In this document: positions 17,047-26,018 of the stretch, in pieces
Layout: each line of letters opens with the position of its first letter
Numbering within the stretch: the stretch's first letter is position 1
Source of the DNA: Gordoniibacillus kamchatkensis
GTDB taxonomy: Bacteria; Bacillota; Bacilli; Paenibacillales; NBRC-103111
DNA length: 64,000 nucleotides
Reading direction: 5' to 3'
Assembly (NCBI RefSeq): GCF_000829455.1
Contig: NZ_JXAK01000019.1
Location: 1-64,000, forward strand
Program-made: the position numbers and the translations under genes
The notes under the pieces: model-generated
Seen by the model: only the letters and a program-made list of their open reading frames with translations
Database searches by the model: none
Told to the model about the DNA's origin: nothing

Positions 17047-17985
17047 ATGAACCAGCTGCGAAGAAGCCAATTTATGCACGATGCGAACATTCCGTTCGCG
17101 ATCGGCCGCTGCGTTCACGACGAGCATAACGTGCCGTCCGCGCACAGCCACGATTTTGTCGAGCTGGTGTATGTGGCCAGCGGCATGGCGGATCACGTCT
17201 TCGAAGGCGAAGCGTATCCGATCCGGGCCGGAGACGTGTTCATCATCAATCCGGGCGAAGTGCATACGTACAAGACGGAACAGGGCAATCGGATCGAAAT
17301 CATCAACTGCCTGTTCACCCCGGAGCTCATTCACGAATCTTTGCTGAAGGAGCTCGGCATTTCGCAATCGATGGACTACTTCTACGTCCATCCGTTTCTC
17401 GACACGCGCGAACGGTTTCATCACCGCCTCAATTTGCACGGCACCGAGGCCGATCACGTGCTGCAATTGCTGGAAGGCATTATCCAGGAATGGGAACGGG
17501 CGCGGTCCGGCTATTACACCGTCATCAAGCTGCAAATGCTGCAGCTGCTCATCGTGCTGTCCCGCTGCTACATGGGGGCGCTCGAGAGCAAGGAACAACG
17601 CCGGCCGGCGCGCACGAGCCTGCATGCGATGCTTGTCCGCCGCCTCACGGGATTTTTGGAGCGGCATTTCGACAAGAAGCTGGCGATCCCGGAGCTGTGC
17701 GAGCTGTTCGGCATCAGCAGCCGGCAGCTAAACCGCGTATTCAAGCAGGAAACCGGGCAAACCGTCATGGACCGCATCCATCAAATCCGCATCGAACGCG
17801 CGAAGCAATATTTGGCGGACGGCGACGAGAAAGTGATTCATATCGCGCATCGCGTCGGCTATGAGGACCCGGCATTCTTTACGCAACTGTTTCGCCGCAA
17901 GGTCGGCTGCTCGCCGGGGCAATACCGGGACAAGTTGGAGGAGCTTGCAAGTCACAGCGGAAATCACAGCCTGCAGGCGAAATGA
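17047..17985 (+). CDS. AraC-family regulator with cupin sensor domain
   Basis: A 312-residue regulator. The cupin region contains HSHDFVELVYVASG and GDVFIINPGEVHTY. The C-terminal AraC domain contains IPELCELFGISSRQLNRVFK and IAHRVGYEDPAFFTQLFR. It follows the ASRT-like gene and precedes a Gfo/Idh gene by 50 bases in the same direction. It is the likely regulator of the 18.0-25.8 kb catabolic genes. The ATG at 17047 is used because the upstream frame belongs to the ASRT-like gene region. Confidence 0.87.
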   Translation: MNQLRRSQFMHDANIPFAIGRCVHDEHNVPSAHSHDFVELVYVASGMADHVFEGEAYPIRAGDVFIINPGEVHTYKTEQGNRIEIINCLFTPELIHESLLKELGISQSMDYFYVHPFLDTRERFHHRLNLHGTEADHVLQLLEGIIQEWERARSGYYTVIKLQMLQLLIVLSRCYMGALESKEQRRPARTSLHAMLVRRLTGFLERHFDKKLAIPELCELFGISSRQLNRVFKQETGQTVMDRIHQIRIERAKQYLADGDEKVIHIAHRVGYEDPAFFTQLFRRKVGCSPGQYRDKLEELASHSGNHSLQAK

Positions 17986-18035
17986 CGAAACGGAAACGAT
18001 AAACGGATGAAAACCATGTAACGGAGGGGAACGTT

Positions 18036-19025
18036 ATGACACTGCAAGTCGCCGTAGTCGGCGTAGGCAACATCGGCTCGATTCACGCCGGCGTGTACAA
18101 GGAACATGCGAAAACGGAGCTTGTCGCCGTTTGCGACATCATCAAGGAAAAGGCCGACGCCGCCGCAGCGAAGTTCGGCTGCCGGGCGTTTTACAGCGTG
18201 CGCGAGATGCTGGACAGCGGCATCCGGCTTGATGCCTGCAGCGTGGCAACGAAGGGCGAGGAAAACGGCGGCGAGCATTTCGCCCCGACGATGGAGCTGC
18301 TCGCCGCGGGCGTTCCGGTGCTCGGCGAGAAGCCGATCTCCAACCGGATCGACGAAGGCGAGCAAATGGTAGCGCTTGCGAAGGAGAAGCGGGTGCCGTA
18401 CGCCGTCAACTTGAACCACCGCTTCACGCCGGCGGCGCTCCGGGCGAGGGAATGGGTCGAGGCAGAGCGGCTCGGCAAGCTGCACATGATCAACATGAGA
18501 ATGTGGATCAACAATCCGGTTGAGACGTCGCCGTGGTTTCATTTGCGCGCGCTGCACCCGCATTCGTTCGACGTCATCCGCTACTTCTGCGGCGATGTGA
18601 AACGGGTGGCCGCGTTCATGATGAAGGGCGAAGGGCGCGCGATCTGGTCGAACGCCCAAATCATTATGGAGTTCGAGAACGGCGCGATCGGCAACCTCGT
18701 CGGCAGCTACGACGCCGGCGCCAGCTACGGGCTGGAGCGGTGCGAGGTTGTCGGCAGCAAAGGCCGCTTCGTGCTCGACGATGCGTGCGAGCATTTGACG
18801 TTCTACCCGCGCCGAAGCATCGAGACGGAGACGTACAGCTACCTCGGCGGCATGCGGCACTTCAACGAGACGTTCAAGAGCCGCATCAGCGACTGGATCG
18901 AGCAGCTCGACGCCGGCACGCCTTGCGACCGGATCAACGGCTCGGGCGAAGATGCGCTGAAGGCGCAGAAGATTATCGAGGCGGCGATCCGTTCGTTCGA
19001 AACGGCGACGGTCGTCGAACTATAA
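18036..19025 (+). CDS. Gfo/Idh/MocA-family oxidoreductase
   Basis: A 329-residue NAD(P)-dependent oxidoreductase with an N-terminal Rossmann motif (VVGVGNIGSIHAG) and the catalytic-lysine motif GEKPIS near residue 95. The C-terminal substrate domain has conserved LHPHSFDVIRYF. It is closely related to the gene at 21400: both share HLRALHPHSFDV. The family oxidises sugars or inositols at a ring carbon. It is followed by a TIM-barrel isomerase gene, the usual partner. CGGAGGGG lies upstream of the ATG. The substrate is unknown. Confidence 0.88.
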   Translation: MTLQVAVVGVGNIGSIHAGVYKEHAKTELVAVCDIIKEKADAAAAKFGCRAFYSVREMLDSGIRLDACSVATKGEENGGEHFAPTMELLAAGVPVLGEKPISNRIDEGEQMVALAKEKRVPYAVNLNHRFTPAALRAREWVEAERLGKLHMINMRMWINNPVETSPWFHLRALHPHSFDVIRYFCGDVKRVAAFMMKGEGRAIWSNAQIIMEFENGAIGNLVGSYDAGASYGLERCEVVGSKGRFVLDDACEHLTFYPRRSIETETYSYLGGMRHFNETFKSRISDWIEQLDAGTPCDRINGSGEDALKAQKIIEAAIRSFETATVVEL

Positions 19026-19047
19026 CGGCAGGAGGCGAAAGGTAACG

Positions 19048-19848
19048 ATGATTCGACTCGGCATTAATTCGGTTTTGTTCAAGGAGTTCGATTTCGCCAC
19101 GGCTGCGCAGCATATTAAACTTTGCGGCTACGACGGCGTCGAGCTGTCGGCGATCAAAGGGATGTGCGAGCATCTGGAGCTCGACCGCTGGCAGGAGCAG
19201 GCCCCGGACATTCGCCGCATCGCGGAGGAGAACGGGCTGCAGCTGCTGTCGATGGAGGTGGCGGCGCTAAGCGAGGAGCGGCTCGCTCTTGCTTTTGCCG
19301 CAGCCGAGGCGCTCGGCATACCGGTCGTCAACGTCGGTCCCGGCGGCAAATCGGATGTGGAAGAAGACCTTGCGGCGACGATCGACAAACTGGCGAGCAT
19401 GGCGGAGCTGGCGGCTGGGCACGGGGTGACGCTGTGCGTCAAAGCGCACGTAGGCGGCTCCATCTACAACACGCCGACGACGCTGCGCGCCATCGATGCA
19501 ATTGCGAACCCGGCGTTCGGCATCGACATGGACCCGAGCCACATTTACCGCGCGAACGAAAATCCGGAAGAGGCGCTGCCGCAAGTGATCGGCCGCGTGC
19601 GCCACATCCATATCCGCGACTGCAAAGGCCGCCAGGCCGGGCCGGGGCCGATCGAGCTGCAGGCTTGCGGCCGCGGTGACATCGATCTGATCGGCTACTG
19701 CAAAGTGCTCGCAGAAACCGGCTACGACGGTCCGGTGTGCCTCGAGGTGATCGGCGCCAAGGGCCATTCGCTGGCGCAGGTCACTGCCGTCGCTGCGGAA
19801 AGCTACGGATATTTGAATGCGGTGCTGCGCTCGCTTGGGGCGCGGTAA
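19048..19848 (+). CDS. Sugar phosphate isomerase/epimerase family (TIM barrel)
   Basis: A 266-residue TIM-barrel protein of the xylose-isomerase-like family. Metal ligands are suggested by LCVKAHVGG, IDMDPSHIYR, HIHIRDC and VCLEVIGA; the second position reads K rather than the common E, which is a variation worth noting. AGGAGG precedes the ATG. It lies 22 bases after the Gfo/Idh gene and 26 bases before the first sulfatase-like gene, so all three are probably one operon processing a keto-sugar or its epimer. Confidence 0.82.
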   Translation: MIRLGINSVLFKEFDFATAAQHIKLCGYDGVELSAIKGMCEHLELDRWQEQAPDIRRIAEENGLQLLSMEVAALSEERLALAFAAAEALGIPVVNVGPGGKSDVEEDLAATIDKLASMAELAAGHGVTLCVKAHVGGSIYNTPTTLRAIDAIANPAFGIDMDPSHIYRANENPEEALPQVIGRVRHIHIRDCKGRQAGPGPIELQACGRGDIDLIGYCKVLAETGYDGPVCLEVIGAKGHSLAQVTAVAAESYGYLNAVLRSLGAR

Positions 19849-19874
19849 CATTTTGACGATACGGAGTTGATTTC

Positions 19875-21290
19875 ATGTCTGGCAAAAAGCCCAATCTGCT
19901 GCTGCTCGGCATCGACAGCCTGCGCCGCGACCATATGAGCTGTTACGGCTACGATCGCTTGACAACCCCACACATCGACCGTTTCAGCCAAGATGGCGTG
20001 CTGTTCGAGCAGCACTTCTCACCGAGCATTCCGACGACGCCCGGGTACGCCTCGATGCTGACCGGCATGGACTGCTTCGGCACCGATGTCGTCGCTCTCC
20101 GCCACGGCGGCCCGCTCGGCTCCCATGTGACGACGCTGGCGGAAGTGCTGGAGAAGGAAGGCTACAATACGACGTGCGTCGGCTTCACCGGCAACCCGTC
20201 GTCGCGCGGTTTCCAGAAATACATCGATTACGAAGGCTGGGGCCCCGATGCCAGCGGCCGCAGCCCGAAAGCCGAAAACTTGAACCGGGCCGCCATCCCC
20301 GAACTGAGAAGGCTGGCAGAGGACGACAAGCCGTTCTTCCTGTTTCTCCGCCATATGGATCCTCATTCGCCTTATTTGCCGCCGGCGCCGTTCGAGCGGA
20401 TGTTTTACGGCGGCGACGAGAAGGACCCGGATAACCGCTCGCTGGACGATTTGTACCAATTCAAGCCGTTCGTCGACTATTTCCGTTCATGGTTCCCTGA
20501 AGGATGTACCGACAGCGCCTACATCGACGCCCAATACGACGGAGCGGTCGCTTATATGGATGCAGGAATCCAGACGATTTTCACGGCGCTGGCGGCGCTC
20601 GGCCTTGAAGAAGAGACGCTCGTCATCGTCACGGCCGACCACGGCGAAACGCTGAATGAGCACGATTGCTACTACGACCATCACGGCTTGTACGAGACGA
20701 ACTTGCGCATACCGCTCATTCTGCGGTTCCCCGGCAAGCTGCCGGCCGGGAAGCGGGTGGCGAGCCCGACGCAAATCAAGGACGTAATGCCGACGATTCT
20801 CGAGCTGCTCGGCGTAGACAGCGGCATCGACTTCGACGGCCGCAGCCTGCTGCCGCTCGTGCGGGGCGAGGAGCGCGTGCCCGAAAGCGAAATGTACATT
20901 ACCGAGTGTACGTGGATGCGCAAGCACGGCTGGCGGACGCCGGAGTGGAAGCTGATCGTGGCGCTCGAGCCCGATTTCCATTTCAAGCCGGCGGTAGAGC
21001 TGTACAATTTGATCCGCGATCCGGAAGAGCTGCATAACGTGGCGGATGACGAACCGGACGTCTTGGAGCTGCTCAAAGCGCGGATGGATGCGCATATCGC
21101 GCGCAGGGAACGGGCGACCGGGCGGGCGAATCCGATAACCGTCAATCTGAACTGGCACGGACTCGGCTGCGGGCCGTTCCAGTCGTCGCAGCAGGCGTTC
21201 GATTCGCTGCACATCGGTTCGCCGCGCACCGCGCGAAGCTTGCAGGCGAAGGAGAAGCCGGCCGAAGCGGAGAAACCGACGCCGGCGTGA
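19875..21290 (+). CDS. Sulfatase-fold hydrolase lacking the formylglycine cysteine
   Basis: A 471-residue member of the alkaline phosphatase/sulfatase superfamily. Metal-binding parts are present: N-terminal LLGIDSLRRDH and later VTADHGETLNEHD. At the active-site signature C/S-x-P-x-R the protein has Thr54-Thr-Pro56-Gly-Tyr58, so the Cys or Ser converted to formylglycine is replaced by Thr, and the Arg by Tyr. Thr is the nucleophile in related phosphodiesterases, so this may hydrolyse a phosphodiester or another ester rather than sulfate. No signal peptide, so cytoplasmic. The C-terminus has a low-complexity Glu/Lys/Pro/Ala tail. Confidence 0.8.
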   Translation: MSGKKPNLLLLGIDSLRRDHMSCYGYDRLTTPHIDRFSQDGVLFEQHFSPSIPTTPGYASMLTGMDCFGTDVVALRHGGPLGSHVTTLAEVLEKEGYNTTCVGFTGNPSSRGFQKYIDYEGWGPDASGRSPKAENLNRAAIPELRRLAEDDKPFFLFLRHMDPHSPYLPPAPFERMFYGGDEKDPDNRSLDDLYQFKPFVDYFRSWFPEGCTDSAYIDAQYDGAVAYMDAGIQTIFTALAALGLEEETLVIVTADHGETLNEHDCYYDHHGLYETNLRIPLILRFPGKLPAGKRVASPTQIKDVMPTILELLGVDSGIDFDGRSLLPLVRGEERVPESEMYITECTWMRKHGWRTPEWKLIVALEPDFHFKPAVELYNLIRDPEELHNVADDEPDVLELLKARMDAHIARRERATGRANPITVNLNWHGLGCGPFQSSQQAFDSLHIGSPRTARSLQAKEKPAEAEKPTPA

Positions 21291-21399
21291 AGCTTAGGGG
21301 CGGGAAGGATTCGGAGGGGAGCTGGGCCGCTCAGGAGCGTTCTTCTCCGGCTCGTTCTCTATTGATATCCCGGATTGATAGCAAGAGGAGGACTAAACG

Positions 21400-22395
21400 A
21401 TGGTGAAAGTCGCCGTTGTCGGCGTAGGCCATATCGGCCGCATCCATTGCCGCACATACGCGGACCATCCGGATGCGGAGCTCGTCGCGGTATGCGATGT
21501 GAGCCGGGAGCTGGCCGATAAGGCTGCGGCCGAGTACCGCGTTGCCGCTTACTACGATGTTGAAACGATGCTCGAACGCGAAAATCCGGATGTCGTCAGC
21601 GTCGCAACCGGCGGCAAGGAGAACGGCTCGCATCATTTTCAGCCGGTCATGGCCGCAATCGGGGCAGGCAAAGACGTGCTGGTCGAGAAGCCGATCTCGA
21701 ACGATATCGGCGAAGCGGAGGAGATGGTGCGTTTTGCCCGGGAGAAGGGCGTCCGCTTCGGCTGCAACTTGAACCACCGCTTTACGCCGGCCGCGCAAAG
21801 GGCGAAGCGCTGGATGGAAGCCGGCGACATCGGGACGCCGCTCTATATCAACATGAGGCTGACGATCGGCAATCCGAACGAATCGAGCCCGTGGATTCAT
21901 TTGCGCGCGCTGCATCCGCATTCGTTCGATGTGATGCGCTATTTTGCCGGAGACGTGCGCCGGGTGCAGTCGTTTTTGACGAAAGCGCCGGGACGCGAGG
22001 TGTGGTCGACCGCCTCCATCAATCTTGAATTCGCGTCGGGCGCGGTCGGCCATCTGACGGGGAGCTACGACATTTTCGGCTGGCATTCGCTGGAGTCGTG
22101 CGAAGTGGCGGGCGATCGGGGGCGGTTCGTGCTCGACAACGTGTACGAATCGTTGACGTACTACCCGCACCGGGAAGAGGAGCTGCGCGTCTACCGCAAT
22201 TCCATCATGACGGGGATGAAAGGCTTCAACGACACGTTCCGGCTGCGGCTGGACGCGTTCATCCGCGAAGTGAAGGAGCAGGTGCCGCCGGACCGCATCT
22301 CGGCTTCCGGCGCGGACGCGCTGGCGGTGCAGCGCATTATCGAGGCCGCGATCCGTTCCCACGAAGCGGGAGGAGCCGTCATGGACGTGCAGTAG
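21400..22395 (+). CDS. Gfo/Idh/MocA-family oxidoreductase
   Basis: 331 residues. The Rossmann start is VVGVGHIGRIHC, the lysine motif is VEKPIS, and the C-terminal domain has LHPHSFDVMRYF. It is clearly paralogous to the protein at 18036, sharing long identical stretches such as NLNHRFTPAA. AGAGGAGG lies before the ATG. It is followed by the APS kinase gene after about 50 bases. Two near-duplicate dehydrogenases in one locus suggest two successive oxidation steps or two related substrates. Confidence 0.88.
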   Translation: MVKVAVVGVGHIGRIHCRTYADHPDAELVAVCDVSRELADKAAAEYRVAAYYDVETMLERENPDVVSVATGGKENGSHHFQPVMAAIGAGKDVLVEKPISNDIGEAEEMVRFAREKGVRFGCNLNHRFTPAAQRAKRWMEAGDIGTPLYINMRLTIGNPNESSPWIHLRALHPHSFDVMRYFAGDVRRVQSFLTKAPGREVWSTASINLEFASGAVGHLTGSYDIFGWHSLESCEVAGDRGRFVLDNVYESLTYYPHREEELRVYRNSIMTGMKGFNDTFRLRLDAFIREVKEQVPPDRISASGADALAVQRIIEAAIRSHEAGGAVMDVQ

Positions 22396-22442
22396 TCCGG
22401 CATGCGGCAAACCTCGAGGCCGATCCGAAGGAGGAAGGCAAA

Positions 22443-22991
22443 GTGATGAGCGGCGCGAAGCCGGGTATGGTGCTATGGTTTACGGGATTATCGGGAGCAG
22501 GCAAAACGACGACGGCCCGCGCCCTGCTTGAGCCGCTGCGGCAGTCGGGCCTGCAAGTGGAGCTGCTCGACGGCGACGAGCTGCGCAGCGTCATCAGCAA
22601 GGGACTTGGTTTCAGCCGTGAAGACCGGCTCGAGAATATACGCCGCATCGTCTATATTAGCAAGCTGCTGGCGCGAAATGGCGTCACCGTACTGGTATCG
22701 GCCATTACGCCGTACCGCGAAATGCGCGAGCTGGCGCGCCGCGAGCTGCCTGGCTATGTGGAAATTTTCGTCGACTGTCCGCTTGAGGAATGCGAGCGCC
22801 GCGACACGAAAGGGCTGTACGCCAAGGCAAGAAGGGCGGAAATCACCCATTTTACAGGGATCGGAGACAGCTATGAGCCGCCGGAGCAGCCGGATATCGT
22901 CATCCGCACTCATGTCGATGAGCTCAGCAGCAACGTAGCGCTCATTATGGACTATATTTTGCTGAAAGCCGGAAGGAGGGACGCCGTATGA
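22443..22991 (+). CDS. cysC: Adenylylsulfate (APS) kinase
   Basis: About 182 residues. It phosphorylates APS at the 3' position to make PAPS with ATP. The P-loop GLSGAGKTT, DGDELR, the VSAITPYREMR segment (usually ISPFRxxR) and KGLYAKARRAEITHFTGI...YEPPE are all as in stand-alone CysC. AGGAGG (22429-22434) is spaced 8 bases from GTG 22443 and 11 from ATG 22446; either could be used. No ATP sulfurylase is nearby. It overlaps the next sulfatase-like gene by 4 bases. It may route released sulfate into PAPS for assimilation, or the enzyme may act on a different nucleotide. Confidence 0.85.
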   Translation: MMSGAKPGMVLWFTGLSGAGKTTTARALLEPLRQSGLQVELLDGDELRSVISKGLGFSREDRLENIRRIVYISKLLARNGVTVLVSAITPYREMRELARRELPGYVEIFVDCPLEECERRDTKGLYAKARRAEITHFTGIGDSYEPPEQPDIVIRTHVDELSSNVALIMDYILLKAGRRDAV

Positions 22992-24382
22992 ACATCGTGT
23001 TCGTGTCGCTCGATACGCTGCGCGCGTCCCGGCTGGGCTGCTACGGCTACGGGAAGCCGACGTCGCCGCACCTGGACCGGATCGCCGCGCAAGGAGCGTT
23101 GTTCGAGCGGGCATACGCGACCGACATCCCGACCGAAGTGGCGCATACCGGCATTTTTACCGGCAAAATGGGGCTGAGAACCGGCATCGTCGCGCACGGT
23201 TCGGCGCTGACGCAGCTGCCGAAAAAGGAGCCGTGGCTGCCGGCGCTGCTGCGCGGTCATGGCTTTACGACGGCGGCCGTCGATAACTTGTACCAGCTGA
23301 AGGAATGGTTCGCGCGAGGGTTCAGATACTACATCAACTCGTCCGGAACGGAGCGCAGCATTGACGGCCGCACAGTGAACGAGCTGGCGTTCCCGTGGAT
23401 ACGCGGGCATCAGCGCGAGCCGTTTTTCCTGTTTCTGCATTACTGGGACCCGCACACCCCGTATTTGCCGCCGCCGCATTATGCGGAGCTGTTCTATGAG
23501 CGGGGACGCGATCCGTTCGACCGCGCCAATACGAGCATGGAAGCCGCTTACAATCATGCGGCTTATCCTTTTTTCAAGCATCATCATTACGACAAGCTCG
23601 GACCGGTGACGGATGCAGCTTACGTAAGCGCGCTGTATGACGCGGAAATCCGCTATTTGGACGACCGGCTGCGCGAGCTCGACGAGCTGCTCGTGCAGGA
23701 AGGCCTGTATGACGACACGCTGCTCGTGCTGTTCGGCGATCACGGGGAAAGCTTGACGGAGCACGACATTTATTGGGATCATTGCGGGCTGTACGAAACG
23801 ACGGTGCGCGTTCCGGTCATGATGCGTTGGCCGGGGCGCATCCCCGCCGGACTCCGGGTTGCCGGGCTTGTGCAGCAGCAAGATTTGATGCCGACGGTGC
23901 TGGAAGCGGCCGGCATCACGCCTCCGGCTTCACTGGACGGCCGCAGCTTGTGGCCTTGCTTGCAGGGCGAAGCCGAAGGTACGCGGGAAGCGGTATTTTT
24001 AAGCGAGTGCGCCTGGCAGGCGAGCCGGGGCGTCGTGACCCGCGACTATAAATTTATCCGCACTGTCGATGCCGGGCCGTTCCGCCGTCCGCCCCGGGAG
24101 CTGTACGATTTGCGCTCCGATCCGGAGGAAACGGACAATGCCGCCGAGCGGGCGGCCGACGTTGCCGATGAACTCGAACAGCGGCTGGACCGATGGGTGG
24201 AAGAAACGCTCGGCGGGCGGCCCGATCCGATGGCGGCGCAGCTGGAAGCCGGGTTGCCGTTCAAAAACCGGATCCACGACATTTTGCTGGAGTACGGCTT
24301 AACGTGGGATAGCTGGATCCGCGATCCGAGACGGGACATATTCGATGCGGCGGCGGCCGCGCGCCGGGCGAAAGCGACGTAA
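22988..24382 (+). CDS. Sulfatase-fold hydrolase lacking the formylglycine cysteine
   Basis: 464 residues with the sulfatase/phosphatase fold: VSLDTLRASRLGCYGYG, LHYWDPHTPY, LLVLFGDHGESLTEHD. The active-site stretch reads PTEVAHTGIFTG, placing Thr49 where sulfatases have Cys or Ser and losing both Pro and Arg of C-x-P-x-R. It resembles the enzyme at 19875 in this respect. The start overlaps the APS kinase stop. No signal peptide. Phosphodiesterase or another esterase activity is as likely as sulfatase activity. Confidence 0.8.
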   Translation: MNIVFVSLDTLRASRLGCYGYGKPTSPHLDRIAAQGALFERAYATDIPTEVAHTGIFTGKMGLRTGIVAHGSALTQLPKKEPWLPALLRGHGFTTAAVDNLYQLKEWFARGFRYYINSSGTERSIDGRTVNELAFPWIRGHQREPFFLFLHYWDPHTPYLPPPHYAELFYERGRDPFDRANTSMEAAYNHAAYPFFKHHHYDKLGPVTDAAYVSALYDAEIRYLDDRLRELDELLVQEGLYDDTLLVLFGDHGESLTEHDIYWDHCGLYETTVRVPVMMRWPGRIPAGLRVAGLVQQQDLMPTVLEAAGITPPASLDGRSLWPCLQGEAEGTREAVFLSECAWQASRGVVTRDYKFIRTVDAGPFRRPPRELYDLRSDPEETDNAAERAADVADELEQRLDRWVEETLGGRPDPMAAQLEAGLPFKNRIHDILLEYGLTWDSWIRDPRRDIFDAAAAARRAKAT

Positions 24383-24397
24383 GGAGGAGGGCGCGGG

Positions 24398-25807
24398 ATG
24401 CGTACGACCAGGCCGAACATTTTGCTCATTATGGCCGATCAGCTTCGCTACGACTGCGTCGGGTACAGCAAGACGGCTCCGGTATCGACGCCCTATATCG
24501 ACGCGCTTGCCGCGGAGGGCGCATGGTTTACGAAAGCCTACAGCCATATTCCGGTTTGCGGCCCGGCCCGGCAGTCGCTCGTCTGCGGGCAGCGGCCGGA
24601 GACGTTCGGCGGCTTGTGGAACTATAACATTGCCTTGAAGGTCGGTTCGCTGGAGCCGGGAGCGTACTCGTGGGCCAGAGCGCTGCAGGAGGCGGGCTAC
24701 CGAAACGGTTACGTCGGCAAGTGGGACGTACATCCGCGCTGCAATCCGACAATGTACGGCTACGACGAGTACGTCGACAGCGATGCGCTTTATCGCGAGT
24801 GGGTCAAGGAGCAGTACCCGAACTTGGCGTATACCGCAGCGTATTTCGGGGAAACCGACCCGTTGCCCCTGGAGCATACCCGGACGCACCGCACGTCCGA
24901 GCTGGCCGGAGCTGTGCTGCGGAAGCTGGCCGGCGACGGGCGGCCGTGGCATTTGCGGGTCAATTTTCAGGAGCCGCATTTGCCGTGCCGGCCCGCTGCC
25001 CCATTCGCCGACCGCTATCAGCCGGACGACGTACCGGTATGGGGCAGCTTCGCCGACACGTTCGAAGGCAAGCCGTACATTCAGCGGCAGCAGCTGCTGA
25101 ACTGGAACGTGCAAGACTATACGTGGCGCGACTGGGCGCCAATCGTGGCCAGATACTACGCGATCATCAGCCAGTTGGACGATGCGGTTGGCGCGCTGCT
25201 TCGGCAGCTCGACGCTACGGGCCAGCGGGATGATACGCTTGTCATTTTCACTTCCGACCATGGCGATCTGTGCGGCGGACATCGCATGATGGATAAGCAT
25301 TACGTCATGTACGAAGACGTCGTCAAGGTGCCGCTTGCCGTCAGATGGCCCGGCGTCGTGCCTGCCGGCAGCGGCAGCGACGAGTTCGTGTACAACTTGC
25401 TCGATTTGCCGCCGACGCTGCTGCAGGCCAGCGGAGCTGCCGTCCCTGATCCGGAGCGGCACCGGCTGCACGGCGAATCGCTTATGCCGCTGCTGCTCGG
25501 CCAGGAGCCGCCCGCGTGGCGGGACGAAATCGTCGCCACGTACAACGGCCAGCAGTTCGGCTTGTACACGCAGCGCATGATTCGGACCCGGAAGTGGAAG
25601 TACGTCTGGAACACGACCGACGTCGACGAGCTGTACGATATGCAATCGGATCCGCATGAGCTGCTTAACGTCATCGGTCACCCGGAGCATCGGCTTGCGG
25701 TGCGCGAGCTGCGCCGGAAGCTGTACGAGACGCTGCTGCAAGACGGCGACGGCTTGGTCCGGAACGAATGGATGAGAGCGCAGCTGCTTGAAGGGCGCAA
25801 GGTGTAG
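24398..25807 (+). CDS. Sulfatase with canonical CxPxR motif
   Basis: 469 residues. Unlike its two neighbours it keeps the full sulfatase signature Cys54-Gly-Pro-Ala-Arg58 followed by QSLVCGQRPE, so it should be activated by conversion of Cys54 to formylglycine. Metal-binding parts are IMADQLRYD and FTSDHGDLCGGH. The C-terminal subdomain includes RTRKWKYVWN. No signal peptide is present, so a small imported sulfated sugar is the likely substrate rather than a polymer. AAGGAGGAGG lies before the ATG, 15 bases after the previous gene. No formylglycine-generating enzyme is in the window. Confidence 0.88.
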   Translation: MRTTRPNILLIMADQLRYDCVGYSKTAPVSTPYIDALAAEGAWFTKAYSHIPVCGPARQSLVCGQRPETFGGLWNYNIALKVGSLEPGAYSWARALQEAGYRNGYVGKWDVHPRCNPTMYGYDEYVDSDALYREWVKEQYPNLAYTAAYFGETDPLPLEHTRTHRTSELAGAVLRKLAGDGRPWHLRVNFQEPHLPCRPAAPFADRYQPDDVPVWGSFADTFEGKPYIQRQQLLNWNVQDYTWRDWAPIVARYYAIISQLDDAVGALLRQLDATGQRDDTLVIFTSDHGDLCGGHRMMDKHYVMYEDVVKVPLAVRWPGVVPAGSGSDEFVYNLLDLPPTLLQASGAAVPDPERHRLHGESLMPLLLGQEPPAWRDEIVATYNGQQFGLYTQRMIRTRKWKYVWNTTDVDELYDMQSDPHELLNVIGHPEHRLAVRELRRKLYETLLQDGDGLVRNEWMRAQLLEGRKV

Positions 25808-25920
25808 GTGGGAAGCGGCGGCGCTGTGGGTGCGAAGCGACGCCGATATGCATGGCAGGAAGGGCGGTTGGAGGGCCAACGGTCACCGGCACTGTGGGTG
25901 CGAAGCAGCGCCGTTATGAT
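25802..25920. repeat. Short degenerate direct repeats after the sulfatase
   Basis: CTGTGGGTGCGAAGC occurs at 25824-25838 and again at 25892-25906, each followed by a similar CGCCG-TTAT-like stretch. A third, poorer copy (GTGTAGGTGGGAAGC) starts at 25802 and overlaps the sulfatase stop. No gene is visible here. Confidence 0.5.
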
Positions 25921-25968
25921 CTGCCGAACGGCCGGGCCGCCAGTTCAGTCGAGCTCCCGCCCGCAACG

Positions 25969-26012
25969 AAAACGCCGCCTGAACGGAACGGTGCCCGGTT
26001 CGGCGGCGTTTT
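25969..26012. terminator. Bidirectional terminator between convergent genes
   Basis: AAAACGCCGCC (25969-25979) pairs with GGCGGCGTTTT (26002-26012), extended inside by GAAC/GTTC. A and T runs flank the stem on both sides, so it can serve the sulfatase operon and the reverse NHL gene. Confidence 0.85.
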
Positions 26013-26018
26013 GAATCG

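Noticed and set aside
24299-25879. Open frame of 526 codons on the reverse strand
   Set aside because: Antisense to the canonical sulfatase gene; shadow frame.
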